Assembly: GCF_028898845.1 (NCBI RefSeq)
Contig: NZ_CP118574.1
Location: 1,550,001-1,614,000 of the forward strand
Origin: Streptomyces sp. WZ-12
GTDB lineage: Bacteria > Actinomycetota > Actinomycetes > Streptomycetales > Streptomycetaceae
Length of the DNA: 64,000 bases
Direction: 5' to 3'
The notes under the pieces are model-generated. The model saw nothing but the letters and a program-made list of their open reading frames with translations, was not told the DNA's origin and searched no databases. This document shows, piece after piece, positions 32,558 through 39,930 of the stretch; position 1 is the first letter of the stretch, and every line of letters starts with the position of its first letter. The position numbers were made by a program, and so were the translations under genes.

Positions 32558-32770
32558 TCACGGGGTGGCCAGCACCCGGATCTTCTCCGCCTGCGGGCCC
32601 TTCTGGCCCTGGGTGACCTCGAAGGTGACCTTCTGGCCCTCCAGCAGCTCGCGGTAGCCGGTGGCGTCGATGTTGGAGTAGTGCGCGAAGACGTCGGCGC
32701 CGCCGTCGTCCTGCGCGATGAAGCCGAAGCCCTTTTCCGAGTTGAACCATTTCACCGTGCCCGAAGCCAT
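32558..32770 (-). CDS. Cold-shock domain protein (CspA family)
   Basis: A 70-residue single cold-shock domain protein. RNP1 (KGFGFIAQD) and RNP2 (DVFAHYSNI) give single-stranded RNA/DNA binding; [14 protein letters not shown] and [10 protein letters not shown] complete the family pattern. It likely acts as an RNA chaperone. The ATG at 32770 is behind GAAGGAG. The upstream region carries two hairpins (32842-32860 and 32869-32891) that could lie in a long 5' leader, as in many csp mRNAs, although the transcription start is not known. Confidence 0.93.
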   Translation of the reverse strand: MASGTVKWFNSEKGFGFIAQDDGGADVFAHYSNIDATGYRELLEGQKVTFEVTQGQKGPQAEKIRVLATP

Positions 32771-32841
32771 GTTGCGTCTCCTTCGCTCTATGGGCCCGAA
32801 TCGGCTCCCGCACCCCGCGGAACCCGGAGGTGATCGCCCTG

Positions 32842-32891
32842 GTCCGGAGACGTACCGGACAGCAAGAACGCCCGTGAATGCTCCACGGGCG
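32842..32891 (-). promoter_or_regulatory. Two hairpins in the probable 5' leader of the cold-shock gene
   Basis: GTCCGG/CCGGAC (32842-32860) and CGCCCGTG/CACGGGCG (32869-32891, 8-bp perfect stem with 7-base loop) lie 70-120 bases upstream of the ATG. They may shape a cold-responsive leader or end an upstream transcript. Confidence 0.35.
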
Positions 32892-33054
32892 CCCGGCACT
32901 TCGGAACCACGACAGCTGATCAGGACGCTACACCGACCGAGCCCGCCAGTCATCACAAACCATGGCAAACGCGTCGCGCTTCACCGGGCAAGGCCACACC
33001 GGGCCCTCCGCATCCCCGACCGATCAGACATCTGTGCGAGGTCCAGATGGCCCG

Positions 33055-34275
33055 TCAGTTCTCCGGTCCGGCGCCGTCGGGGCCAGACGGCTGCCGACGC
33101 CACCACAGCGCGGTGCCCAGCACGGTCAGTGCCACCACCCCGGCGGCCGAGAAGGACAAGAGGATGACGTCGTCCTGGTGGCCGGCCGACCGGGCCGTCG
33201 ACGCCTGGTGCAGTGCGGTGCCCGGTGCCTGGTGTGCGGCCCGCTCGGTGCCGGCCTCGCGCCGGTCAGGGGTCGGGGCGGGCAGCACGCCGACCGCGGC
33301 GGCACGGGGCGCGGCGGCGAATCCCCAGTCCAGCAGGGCGCGGGCCTCCTCGTAGACCGCGTTCTCGGCGCCGGACTGCGGGTTCATGACGGTGACCAGC
33401 AGCGTCCGGCCGCCGCGCCGGGCGGCGGCGACCAGGGTGTTGCCGGCGTGCGTGGTGTAGCCGTTCTTCACGCCGATGAGGCCGTCGTAGGGGGTCACCC
33501 CGTGCGAGCCGACCAGCAGCCGGTTGGTGTTCTGGATGCCGTACGCGTCCGGGCCGGCGTCCTCCGGGAGGTGCGCGGTCTTGGTGGCGGCGAAGCGGGC
33601 GAAGTCCCGGTTGGTGAGCCCGGCCTGGCCGAAGAGGGAGAGGTCGTAGGCGGAGGAGAACTGGCCGGGCGTGTCGAAGCCGTCGGCGGACTCGACGGTG
33701 GTGTCGCGGGCGCCCAGCCGCTCCGCGGTCGCCTGCATGTCGTTGATGGTCTTCGTCCAGCCGCCGTTCATTGCCGCGAGGGCGTGCACCGCGTCGCTGC
33801 CGGAGCTGAGGAAGACGCCGTGCCACAGGTCCGCGACGCGGTACGGCATGTCCTCCTTGATGCCGGCGAGCGCGCTGCCGGCCTCGATGCCGGCCAGGTC
33901 GGCACTGGAGACGGTGCGCACCGCGCCCTGGGAGAACTTCGGCAGCAGCGTCAACGCGAAGAGGGTCTTGAGGGTGCTGGCCGGCGGCAACTGCCGGTGG
34001 GCGTCCTTGGCCGCGAGGATCCGGTGACTCCTCAGGTCCGTGACGGCCCAGGACAGGGCCGACACCCGGGGCGGCTCGGGGACGCCGCGCCTGGGCAGGA
34101 ACTGCGCGCCGTGCTCGTCCAGCAGGTTCTCGGTCGGGGCCGGCGGTGCGCCGCGCAGGTCGTCGATGCCGTACGGACCATCGGCGACCACCGGGCCGCA
34201 CAGGGCCAGCAGGCTCGCGGCGCAGACGGCCGCTGCGGTCAAGGCTCTGACGGGGGGCCAACTCGCTCTCGACAT
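33055..34275 (-). CDS. D-alanyl-D-alanine carboxypeptidase (DacA/PBP5-like) with altered active-site motifs
   Basis: A 406-residue exported penicillin-binding protein: signal peptide (ALTAAAVCAASLLALCGPVV), catalytic domain and a C-terminal membrane helix (LLSFSAAGVVALTVLGTALW) before a short tail. The SxxK motif is S100-T-L-K103 in PPASTLKTLF. The SxN motif reads S158-G-S160 (SSGSDAV), with Ser instead of Asn. The KTG motif reads K270-N-G272 (GVKNGYTTHAG). The KNG form occurs in other Streptomyces members, while loss of Asn in SxN is less usual. It should trim the terminal D-Ala of peptidoglycan stem peptides outside the membrane. The start is likely leaderless. Confidence 0.87.
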   Translation of the reverse strand: MSRASWPPVRALTAAAVCAASLLALCGPVVADGPYGIDDLRGAPPAPTENLLDEHGAQFLPRRGVPEPPRVSALSWAVTDLRSHRILAAKDAHRQLPPASTLKTLFALTLLPKFSQGAVRTVSSADLAGIEAGSALAGIKEDMPYRVADLWHGVFLSSGSDAVHALAAMNGGWTKTINDMQATAERLGARDTTVESADGFDTPGQFSSAYDLSLFGQAGLTNRDFARFAATKTAHLPEDAGPDAYGIQNTNRLLVGSHGVTPYDGLIGVKNGYTTHAGNTLVAAARRGGRTLLVTVMNPQSGAENAVYEEARALLDWGFAAAPRAAAVGVLPAPTPDRREAGTERAAHQAPGTALHQASTARSAGHQDDVILLSFSAAGVVALTVLGTALWWRRQPSGPDGAGPEN

Positions 34276-34281
34276 GTGGCC

Positions 34282-34287
34282 ACGCTA
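34282..34287 (-). promoter_or_regulatory. Candidate -10 box of a leaderless promoter (TAGCGT)
   Basis: On the minus strand TAGCGT ends 6 bases before the carboxypeptidase ATG at 34275. Confidence 0.55.
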
Positions 34288-34721
34288 AGAACGCCGCGGG
34301 CAGCGCGCCGGTTGGCCTACTCCATACGGTTCCGGGCCGCCCCACGCCGCTGACCACTGTCCCACGCACCGTCAGTACCGGACCGGGCACGCCTCCCCGG
34401 TCGGCCGTGACGCCTCGTCGGCCACGGTCCGGCCACCCGGTTCCCGGCGCGCACCACGGACGAGGTCAGGCAACAGGGTGAACGGCCCGAGGGCGGTACA
34501 CACGTCCGGCAAGTGCCAATGGAGCTGGGAACAGGGGGAGTTGGCGGCCAGTCCGCCTGGCGGGGAGTCCGCGTCGACCCGAGGGCGATGGAGGAGGAGT
34601 GCGCGACGTCGACCAACTGGCCCGCGCCGGCTGCGCGTTGCCGCCCGCCGTCTGACGAGACCTCAGTACGGCGACGGCGAGGAGCGGCCCGCCGGTCGCC
34701 TTCGTCGCCGCGGTGGCGGCT
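34288..34721. other. Gene-poor stretch between the carboxypeptidase and LigD genes
   Basis: About 430 bases. No credible gene is seen. A tiny frame at 34599-34655 (18 codons, GTG start behind GGAGGA, peptide VRDVDQLARAGCALPPAV) could be a leader or a remnant, but I would not call it. There is no strong hairpin for the LigD gene end. Confidence 0.4.
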
Positions 34722-35633
34722 CTACGCGGAGCGTCGGCGTCGGGCCCCGCGTGGTACCGGGCGGGCCCGGGACGGATCGAGCAGCGGTGCGTGCAGATCG
34801 CCGTAGCGCTCGCGGCGGGCGGCGATCTCGCCGAAGAGGAAGGTGAGTTGGTTCGGCGCGGTGCAGTCGGTCACCTCGTCCCAGGTGACCGGGGTGGAGA
34901 CGGTCGGGAGGGGGCGGGCGCGCAGGGTGTAGGCGACCGCGGTGGTCTTGGCGGCGGCGTTCTGCGAGAAGTCGATGAAGACCCTGCCGGGCCGCAGCGC
35001 CCGGTCCATCTTGTGCGTGACCAGCTCCCCCAGGGCCGCGCCGGCCTCGACGGCGAGCGTCCGGGCGTAGGCGGTGGTGTGGTCGGCGGGGGTGGGCTCG
35101 ACCGGCACGACGAGGTGCAGTCCCTTGGAGCCGCTGGTCTTGGCGTAGGCGTCGAGGCCGTCGGCGGCCAGCCGGTCGCGCAGCCAGCGGGCGGCGGCGC
35201 AGCACTCGACGACGGTGGCGGGCGCGCCCGGGTCCAGGTCGAAGACGAGCCGGTCGGCCAGGCCCGGGGCGTCGCAGGTCCACTGCGGGGCGTGCAGCTC
35301 GACGACGAGGTTGGCCGCCCAGACCAGCGAGGCGAGGTCCTGGAGCACCACCTGTCGGGCGGGCCCCGACCTCGAATGGGGGACCTCGCAGCTCGCCACC
35401 CAAGGGGGCGCGCCGGGCGGCACGTTCTTGGTGAAGAAGCGTTGGCCGTCGGGTCCGTCGGGATAGCGGAGGAAGGACACCGGTCGGCCGTGGAGGTGTG
35501 GCAGCAGCGCGTCCGCGGTGGTGGTGCAGTAGTGCAGCACCTCACCCTTGGTGGTGCCGGTCTCGGGATAGAGGACCTTGTCGAGGTGGGTCAGCGTCAG
35601 GCGCCGCCCCTCCACGACGGTGATCGGCGACAT
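34722..35633 (-). CDS. ligD: LigD polymerase-domain protein for non-homologous end joining
   Basis: A 303-residue stand-alone PolDom/primase of the archaeo-eukaryotic primase superfamily, as found in bacterial NHEJ. DLVFDLDPG-like LVFDLDPGAPATVVECCAAA holds the metal-binding aspartates, KTSGSKGLHLVVP the next motif, VFIDFSQNAAAKTTAVAYTL the last. There is no ligase or nuclease domain, so a separate ligase is needed. It fills gaps at broken ends bridged by Ku. The start MSPITVVEGRRL at 35633 faces the ku gene across only 31 bases. At 35364-35388 the sequence holds a short palindrome-like insert (encoding PHSRSG). Confidence 0.9.
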   Translation of the reverse strand: MSPITVVEGRRLTLTHLDKVLYPETGTTKGEVLHYCTTTADALLPHLHGRPVSFLRYPDGPDGQRFFTKNVPPGAPPWVASCEVPHSRSGPARQVVLQDLASLVWAANLVVELHAPQWTCDAPGLADRLVFDLDPGAPATVVECCAAARWLRDRLAADGLDAYAKTSGSKGLHLVVPVEPTPADHTTAYARTLAVEAGAALGELVTHKMDRALRPGRVFIDFSQNAAAKTTAVAYTLRARPLPTVSTPVTWDEVTDCTAPNQLTFLFGEIAARRERYGDLHAPLLDPSRARPVPRGARRRRSA

Positions 35634-35664
35634 ACCATTGAGAATCCCACACAAGGGACGAACC

Positions 35665-36687
35665 ATGCGATCCATCTGGAACGGGTCCATCTCGTTTGGC
35701 CTGGTCACGATCCCGGTGAAGACCTACAGCGCCACCGACCGCACCTCGTCGGTCTCCTTCGTCCGCATCCACGAGGCGGACGGCGCGCCGATCCAGTACC
35801 GCAAGGTCTGCGAACTGGACGGCGAGGAGGTGCCGAACGAGGAGGTGGGCAAGGGGTATCAGCCGCCCGGCGACGACACCGTCGTGCCGATCACCGACGA
35901 GGACCTCTCCCGGCTGCCGGTGCCGACCGCCAAGACGCTGTCGATCCTCGCGTTCGTGGACCCCGCCGAGATCGACCCGCTCCAGTTGGACAAGGCGTAC
36001 TACCTCGGGCCCAACGGGGCCTCCGCCGTCAAGCCGTACGCCCTGCTGCGGGAGGCGCTGGAGCACCACGCGAAGGTCGCGATCGGCAGGGTGGCGCTGC
36101 GCGGGCGGGAGACGCTGGCCATGCTGCGGGCGCACGACGGGGCGCTGGTGATGCACGCGCTGCTCTGGCCGGACCAGGTGCGCCCCGCGGAGGGGATCGC
36201 ACCGGAGGACGTCAGGATCCGCGAGAACGAGATGAAGCTGGCCGAGATGCTGATGGATTCGCTGGGCGCGCTCGACCCGGCCGAACTCCACGACGACTAC
36301 CGGGAGGCGGTGGAGGAGCTCGTCGCCGCCAAGCTGGCGGGCGGCGCCCCGGTCGCCCCCGACACCGCGGCGCCCGGCGCCCGGGTCATCGATCTGACGG
36401 CGGCCCTGGAGAAGAGCGTGCGGGCCGCCCGCGGTGCCGGCGCGGACGGGGAGGCCGCCTCGGTCACCCCGATCCGGGGCCGCGGCACGGCCACCAAGAA
36501 GGCCGCGGCGAAGAAGTCGGCGCCCAAGGGGGAGCCGCGCCGCACGGCCGCGGGCGGGAAGGGCGCGACGAGCAAGACCGGAAAGGCCAACACCGGTGAG
36601 GCGGGCGGCACTTCGGCCACCACCGGGCAGAGCGCGGCGAAGAAGTCGGCGGGGGCGAAGCGGACGTCGAAGACCACCGCGACCTGA
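35665..36687 (+). CDS. ku: Ku protein, DNA double-strand-break end binding
   Basis: A 340-residue bacterial Ku homodimer subunit. The core (IWNGSISFGLVTIPVKTYSA, VSFVRIHEADGAPIQYRKVC, LDKAYYLGPNGASAVKPYAL, MHALLWPDQVRP) forms the DNA-encircling beta-barrel. Beyond residue 260 is a long Lys/Ala/Thr-rich tail (TKKAAAKKSAPKGEPRR) typical of actinobacterial Ku and thought to bind DNA. It binds broken ends and recruits the polymerase and ligase. The ATG at 35665 follows AAGGGA. It is divergently paired with the LigD-polymerase gene, sharing a 31-base promoter region. Confidence 0.95.
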   Translation: MRSIWNGSISFGLVTIPVKTYSATDRTSSVSFVRIHEADGAPIQYRKVCELDGEEVPNEEVGKGYQPPGDDTVVPITDEDLSRLPVPTAKTLSILAFVDPAEIDPLQLDKAYYLGPNGASAVKPYALLREALEHHAKVAIGRVALRGRETLAMLRAHDGALVMHALLWPDQVRPAEGIAPEDVRIRENEMKLAEMLMDSLGALDPAELHDDYREAVEELVAAKLAGGAPVAPDTAAPGARVIDLTAALEKSVRAARGAGADGEAASVTPIRGRGTATKKAAAKKSAPKGEPRRTAAGGKGATSKTGKANTGEAGGTSATTGQSAAKKSAGAKRTSKTTAT

Positions 36688-36738
36688 TCCGTGCCGCCCG
36701 GCCGCGGCTCTCCCGACCGGCCGGGCCCGCCGTTCCTC

Positions 36739-36744
36739 TAGAGT
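36739..36744 (+). promoter_or_regulatory. Candidate -10 box of a leaderless promoter (TAGAGT)
   Basis: TAGAGT ends 6 bases before the ATG at 36751, very close to the vegetative TAGRRT consensus. Confidence 0.6.
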
Positions 36745-36750
36745 CACGGC

Positions 36751-37161
36751 ATGGCTTCAGACGAGGGGATGACCACCGCCCGGGTCGACAGTTGGATCTG
36801 GTCGGTGCGGCTCACCAAGACGCGCTCCGCGGCCGCGACGGCCTGCCGGGCCGGGCACGTGCGCGTCAACGGTGAGCGGGTCAAGCCCGCCCACGCCCTG
36901 CGGCCCGGCGACGAGGTGCGGCTGCGGCACGCCGGCCGGGAGCGCATCGTGGTGGTGACCCGGCTGGTGCGCAAGCGGGTCGGTGCGCCGGTCGCCGTCG
37001 AGTGCTACGTCGACAACAGCCCGCCGGCGCCGCCGCGCGAGGCGGTCGCGGTCACCGCCGTACGGGACCGCGGCGCGGGCCGGCCCACCAAGCGCGACCG
37101 CCGGGAGCTGGACCAGTTGCGCGGTCGGCTCGGCACGGGGCCGGAGAGCGACCGGCCCTGA
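36751..37161 (+). CDS. S4-domain RNA-binding protein (Hsp15/HslR-like)
   Basis: A 136-residue protein. The S4 domain is residues 8-70: ARVDSWIWSVRLTKTRSAAA, CRAGHVRVNGERVKPAHALR and PGDEVRLRHAGRERIVVVTR. In Hsp15-type proteins it binds the 50S subunit with trapped nascent chains and frees the tRNA. The C-terminal 40 residues are basic (AGRPTKRDRRELDQLRGR), as in the family. It is convergent with YchJ, with only 4 bases between stops. TAGAGT 6 bases upstream suggests a leaderless mRNA. Confidence 0.87.
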   Translation: MASDEGMTTARVDSWIWSVRLTKTRSAAATACRAGHVRVNGERVKPAHALRPGDEVRLRHAGRERIVVVTRLVRKRVGAPVAVECYVDNSPPAPPREAVAVTAVRDRGAGRPTKRDRRELDQLRGRLGTGPESDRP

Positions 37162-37165
37162 GCGG

Positions 37166-37627
37166 TCAGGCGTCGGGCAGCGCGTCCACGTAGACCCAGC
37201 GGCCGTCCTCGCGGGCGAAGCGGCTGTTCTCGTACTGGTCGCCGGCCCGGCCGCGCACCTCGTAGTGGGCGCGGAAGGCGACCGTGCCCTCCTGGTGGAA
37301 GGCGCTGCCGCCGGTGGTGGCGAGGATCGTGAGGCCCGTCCAGCGCTGCGCGGGGTCGAGTTCGAGGGACGCGGGGCGGGTCGCCGGGTGCCAACTGCGC
37401 AGCAGGTAGGCGGTGTCGCCGACGGCGAAGGCGCTGTAGCGGGAGCGCATCAGGCGCTCGGCCGTCGGGGCGTTGGCCCGGCCCTGGTGGAACGGGGCGC
37501 AGCACTCCCCGTAGCTCGCCTCGCGGCCGCACGGGCAGGGTGCGTCCTCGGTGACGGGGGCCGGCGCGGGCGGCGTGCGCCGGCCGCGCTGCGGGACGGT
37601 TCTCGACGGCTTCCTGGGCTTTGACAC
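37166..37627 (-). CDS. YchJ-family (UPF0225) protein with SEC-C motif
   Basis: A 153-residue protein. The N-terminal zinc-binding SEC-C motif is CPCGREASYGECCAPFHQG (C-x-C-x8-C-C type). The NTF2-like domain follows: PTAERLMRSRYSAFAVGDTA, YLLRSWHPATRP, FRAHYEVRGRAGDQYENSRF and VYVDALP. The function of this widespread family is unknown. The start is GTG at 37627. CACAAT lies exactly 6 bases upstream, as for the gene at 712-1725, so a leaderless transcript is likely. Confidence 0.88.
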   Translation of the reverse strand: MSKPRKPSRTVPQRGRRTPPAPAPVTEDAPCPCGREASYGECCAPFHQGRANAPTAERLMRSRYSAFAVGDTAYLLRSWHPATRPASLELDPAQRWTGLTILATTGGSAFHQEGTVAFRAHYEVRGRAGDQYENSRFAREDGRWVYVDALPDA

Positions 37628-37633
37628 GTCACG

Positions 37634-37639
37634 ATTGTG
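37634..37639 (-). promoter_or_regulatory. Candidate -10 box of a leaderless promoter (CACAAT)
   Basis: CACAAT on the minus strand, 6 bases before the GTG at 37627. The arrangement is the same as at 1732-1737. Confidence 0.45.
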
Positions 37640-37823
37640 CCGGGTCCGGCGGGCGGCGAGCGCGGCGGGCCGGGGTCTTGGGGCGGAGGAGGTTCACACG
37701 ACCGCTGGACCGTTTGGGGGATTTCCCCGATAAATCCGCCATTTGCAGCTTTTCTTGGCTTGATACCGGCGGCGAGGCTGGAAGAACTCACGGTGACCGT
37801 CCCCACACCCAGGAGAGAACCTC

Positions 37824-38018
37824 ATGATTCTGTCCATTTCCGGCGTCGTCCTGCTCGGTGTCATCGTCTTCCTCTTCTTCCGCAAGGACGGCCTGAAGTT
37901 GTCCCACGCGCTGATCTGCGCACTCTTCGGCTTCTATCTCGCGGGCTCGGCCATCGCGCCCAGCATCAAGGCCGGCGGCGCGAGCCTGGCCAGCCTGCTC
38001 GGCGGGATCAAGCTCTAG
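37824..38018 (+). CDS. Small membrane protein upstream of the translocase-like gene
   Basis: A 64-residue protein with two hydrophobic helices (ILSISGVVLLGVIVFLFF and LSHALICALFGFYLAGSAIA) separated by RKDGLK, and a short soluble end (AGGASLASLLGGIKL). It has the size and topology of a tiny membrane subunit. The ATG is preceded by AGGAGAGAACCTC. The translocase-like gene follows on the same strand after 184 bases that include a 13-bp tandem repeat. I know similar small proteins next to this translocase family in Streptomyces and infer a working pair, but the role is unknown. Confidence 0.7.
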   Translation: MILSISGVVLLGVIVFLFFRKDGLKLSHALICALFGFYLAGSAIAPSIKAGGASLASLLGGIKL

Positions 38019-38034
38019 CCGCTCCGCCAGCAGT

Positions 38035-38099
38035 GCGGCGCCCGCACGCGGCGCCCGCGCGCGGCGCCCGCACGCGGCGCCCGCACGCGGCGCCCGCAC
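38035..38099 (+). repeat. Five tandem copies of a 13-bp GC repeat
   Basis: GCGGCGCCCGCAC is repeated five times in register (second copy ends GC). It lies between the small membrane protein and the translocase-like gene, starting 17 bases after the stop codon. It could vary in copy number by slippage. Confidence 0.85.
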
Positions 38100-38202
38100 G
38101 GGCCGCCCCGCCCCGTCCCGTCCGGGCGGCGCCGCGCGAGACCCCGGCTCGTCGCCCCCACCGAGCCGGCCCGCCGTCCCTACGAGCACCAGGAGAGCAG
38201 CC

Positions 38203-39843
38203 GTGGCCCGGCGCCCCCTCCCCCGCATCCTCACCGGCAACGCCCTGACCAGCAGCGCCCCGATCGCCCGCGGCCGCGAACTGGCGCGGACCGCGGCCGA
38301 CGGCGCGACCGACGTGCTCCACCCGCTGATCACCATCAGCCGGGGCCTGCGCCGCCTGGTGGCCGCCGGCCGGGGACGCTGGGCCGCGACCCCCAGGGAG
38401 CGGCGCGGCCCGCTGTGCTTCCTCCTCGGCGCCGGGGTGCTGATCGTGGCGCTGGTGCCGTACGGTCCGCTGCTCGCGGTGATCGCGGTGACGGGGGTGG
38501 CGGCCTGGGTGGGCCGGGACCGGACGCCGGCCGTGGCGGGCAGCGGCCCGAGCGAGGCGGAGACCGAGCGCCTCCAGGCACTCTACGAGGCGCTGGTGCC
38601 CCACTTCTCCGCCGACGCCGACCCCAGCCCGCTCTACGCCCACGACGGGGACTGGCAGCGGGCGTTCACCGCGTACGCCTTCGACGACGGCGGGCGGCCG
38701 ACCCGGCTGCGGCTGACGTACCCGGCGTACTTCCCCGACGGCGAGGACCTGTCCCGGGTCCGCGTCGAGCAGTTGCTGCAGGCCAAGTCCGGCCGCGGCC
38801 GGGAGTACCGCTTCGACTGGGACGAGGCGGCCAACCAGTTGGCGATGGCGGCGCTCGGGCCGCTGCCGACGGACCTGGCGGCGCAGCGCTTCGTGACCGC
38901 GCCGGGCGAGACGGTTCTCGGGTTCACCGACCCCGAGTCGGTGCAGCGGACGCTGCCGGTGATCTGCGGGGGCGAGGTCCGGGACGAGCCGCCGGTGGTC
39001 TGGCGCACCGGCCGGCGGTCCGCCGAACCGCATCTGTTGGCCCTGGGCCAGCCGGGCGCCGGCGGGACGACGCTGCTCCGCTCGCTCGCGATCCAGGCAC
39101 TGCGCCACGGCGACGTGGTCGTCATCGACGGTGGTGGGACCGGGGAGTTCGGGTGCCTGGCCGGGCGGCACGGGGTGCTGGCCGTGGAGAGCGGGCTGGC
39201 CGGTGCGCTGGCGACGCTGGAGTGGGCGACGCACGAGACCGAGCGCCGACTGATCGTCACGAATCGGGCGCAGCAGGCCGGGCAGCCGGCGCCGGCGGAC
39301 GCCCGTCGACCGCTGTGGATCATCGCGGACCGGCTGACGGCGCTGTCCCATCTGGCGGCGGTGGAAGGGCAGGACGATCCTCAGCGGCTGCTCCAGGTCC
39401 CCTTGCGGCACGGGCGGGCGGCCCAGGTGACGGTGGTGGTGGCCGACCAGTTCGAGACCGCGGAGTTGCTGGCCGACCCGGTGCGGGCGCACACCAAGGC
39501 GCGGGTCGTGCTCGGCCCGGCGACCGCCGAGGAGGTGCAGGCGGTGCTCGGCGCGCCGCCGCACACCACGCCGCTGCCCCAGGTACCGCCGGGCCGCGGC
39601 TATGCGCGGATGGGCACCGGCCCGGTGCTGCGGCTCCAAGTGCCCGCCACTCCGGACCCGTTCGACGACGCCACCGGCGAGGCCCACCGCCGGGCCGTGC
39701 TGGCGCTCCTGCCGGAACGCGCGGTGCCGGCGGACGCCACCGAGCGGGCCGCCACCGCGCCCCGACCGGTGTCCTTCGCGAAGCCCGGCACGACGGCGAC
39801 GCCGGTGGGCGGTCGTAACGCGGAAGGCTCCGCTACGGAGTGA
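38203..39843 (+). CDS. FtsK/SpoIIIE-like membrane translocase homolog lacking the Walker A lysine
   Basis: A 546-residue protein. Two hydrophobic helices sit at residues 70-103. A nucleotide-binding-like domain begins near 276: PHLLALGQPGAGGTTLLRSL. The P-loop reads G282-Q-P-G-A-G-G288-T, with Gly where the essential Lys should be. The Walker B region is DVVVIDGGGTGEF. Later motifs RPLWIIADRLTALSHL and PLRHGRAAQVTVVVADQFET also match FtsK-type domains. This is a recognisable Streptomyces family in which the Lys is replaced, so ATP hydrolysis is doubtful. It likely acts at the membrane, perhaps as a regulatory or structural relative of plasmid Tra-type translocases. Confidence 0.75.
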   Translation: MARRPLPRILTGNALTSSAPIARGRELARTAADGATDVLHPLITISRGLRRLVAAGRGRWAATPRERRGPLCFLLGAGVLIVALVPYGPLLAVIAVTGVAAWVGRDRTPAVAGSGPSEAETERLQALYEALVPHFSADADPSPLYAHDGDWQRAFTAYAFDDGGRPTRLRLTYPAYFPDGEDLSRVRVEQLLQAKSGRGREYRFDWDEAANQLAMAALGPLPTDLAAQRFVTAPGETVLGFTDPESVQRTLPVICGGEVRDEPPVVWRTGRRSAEPHLLALGQPGAGGTTLLRSLAIQALRHGDVVVIDGGGTGEFGCLAGRHGVLAVESGLAGALATLEWATHETERRLIVTNRAQQAGQPAPADARRPLWIIADRLTALSHLAAVEGQDDPQRLLQVPLRHGRAAQVTVVVADQFETAELLADPVRAHTKARVVLGPATAEEVQAVLGAPPHTTPLPQVPPGRGYARMGTGPVLRLQVPATPDPFDDATGEAHRRAVLALLPERAVPADATERAATAPRPVSFAKPGTTATPVGGRNAEGSATE

Positions 39844-39930
39844 CGTCGCGTCAGCGGTTCGGGAGTTGCCATAACGTCAACTCGCCGCTAAGTAGCCGAA
39901 GTTGATCAGACCGCAAGTGGTCTGCGCCCC

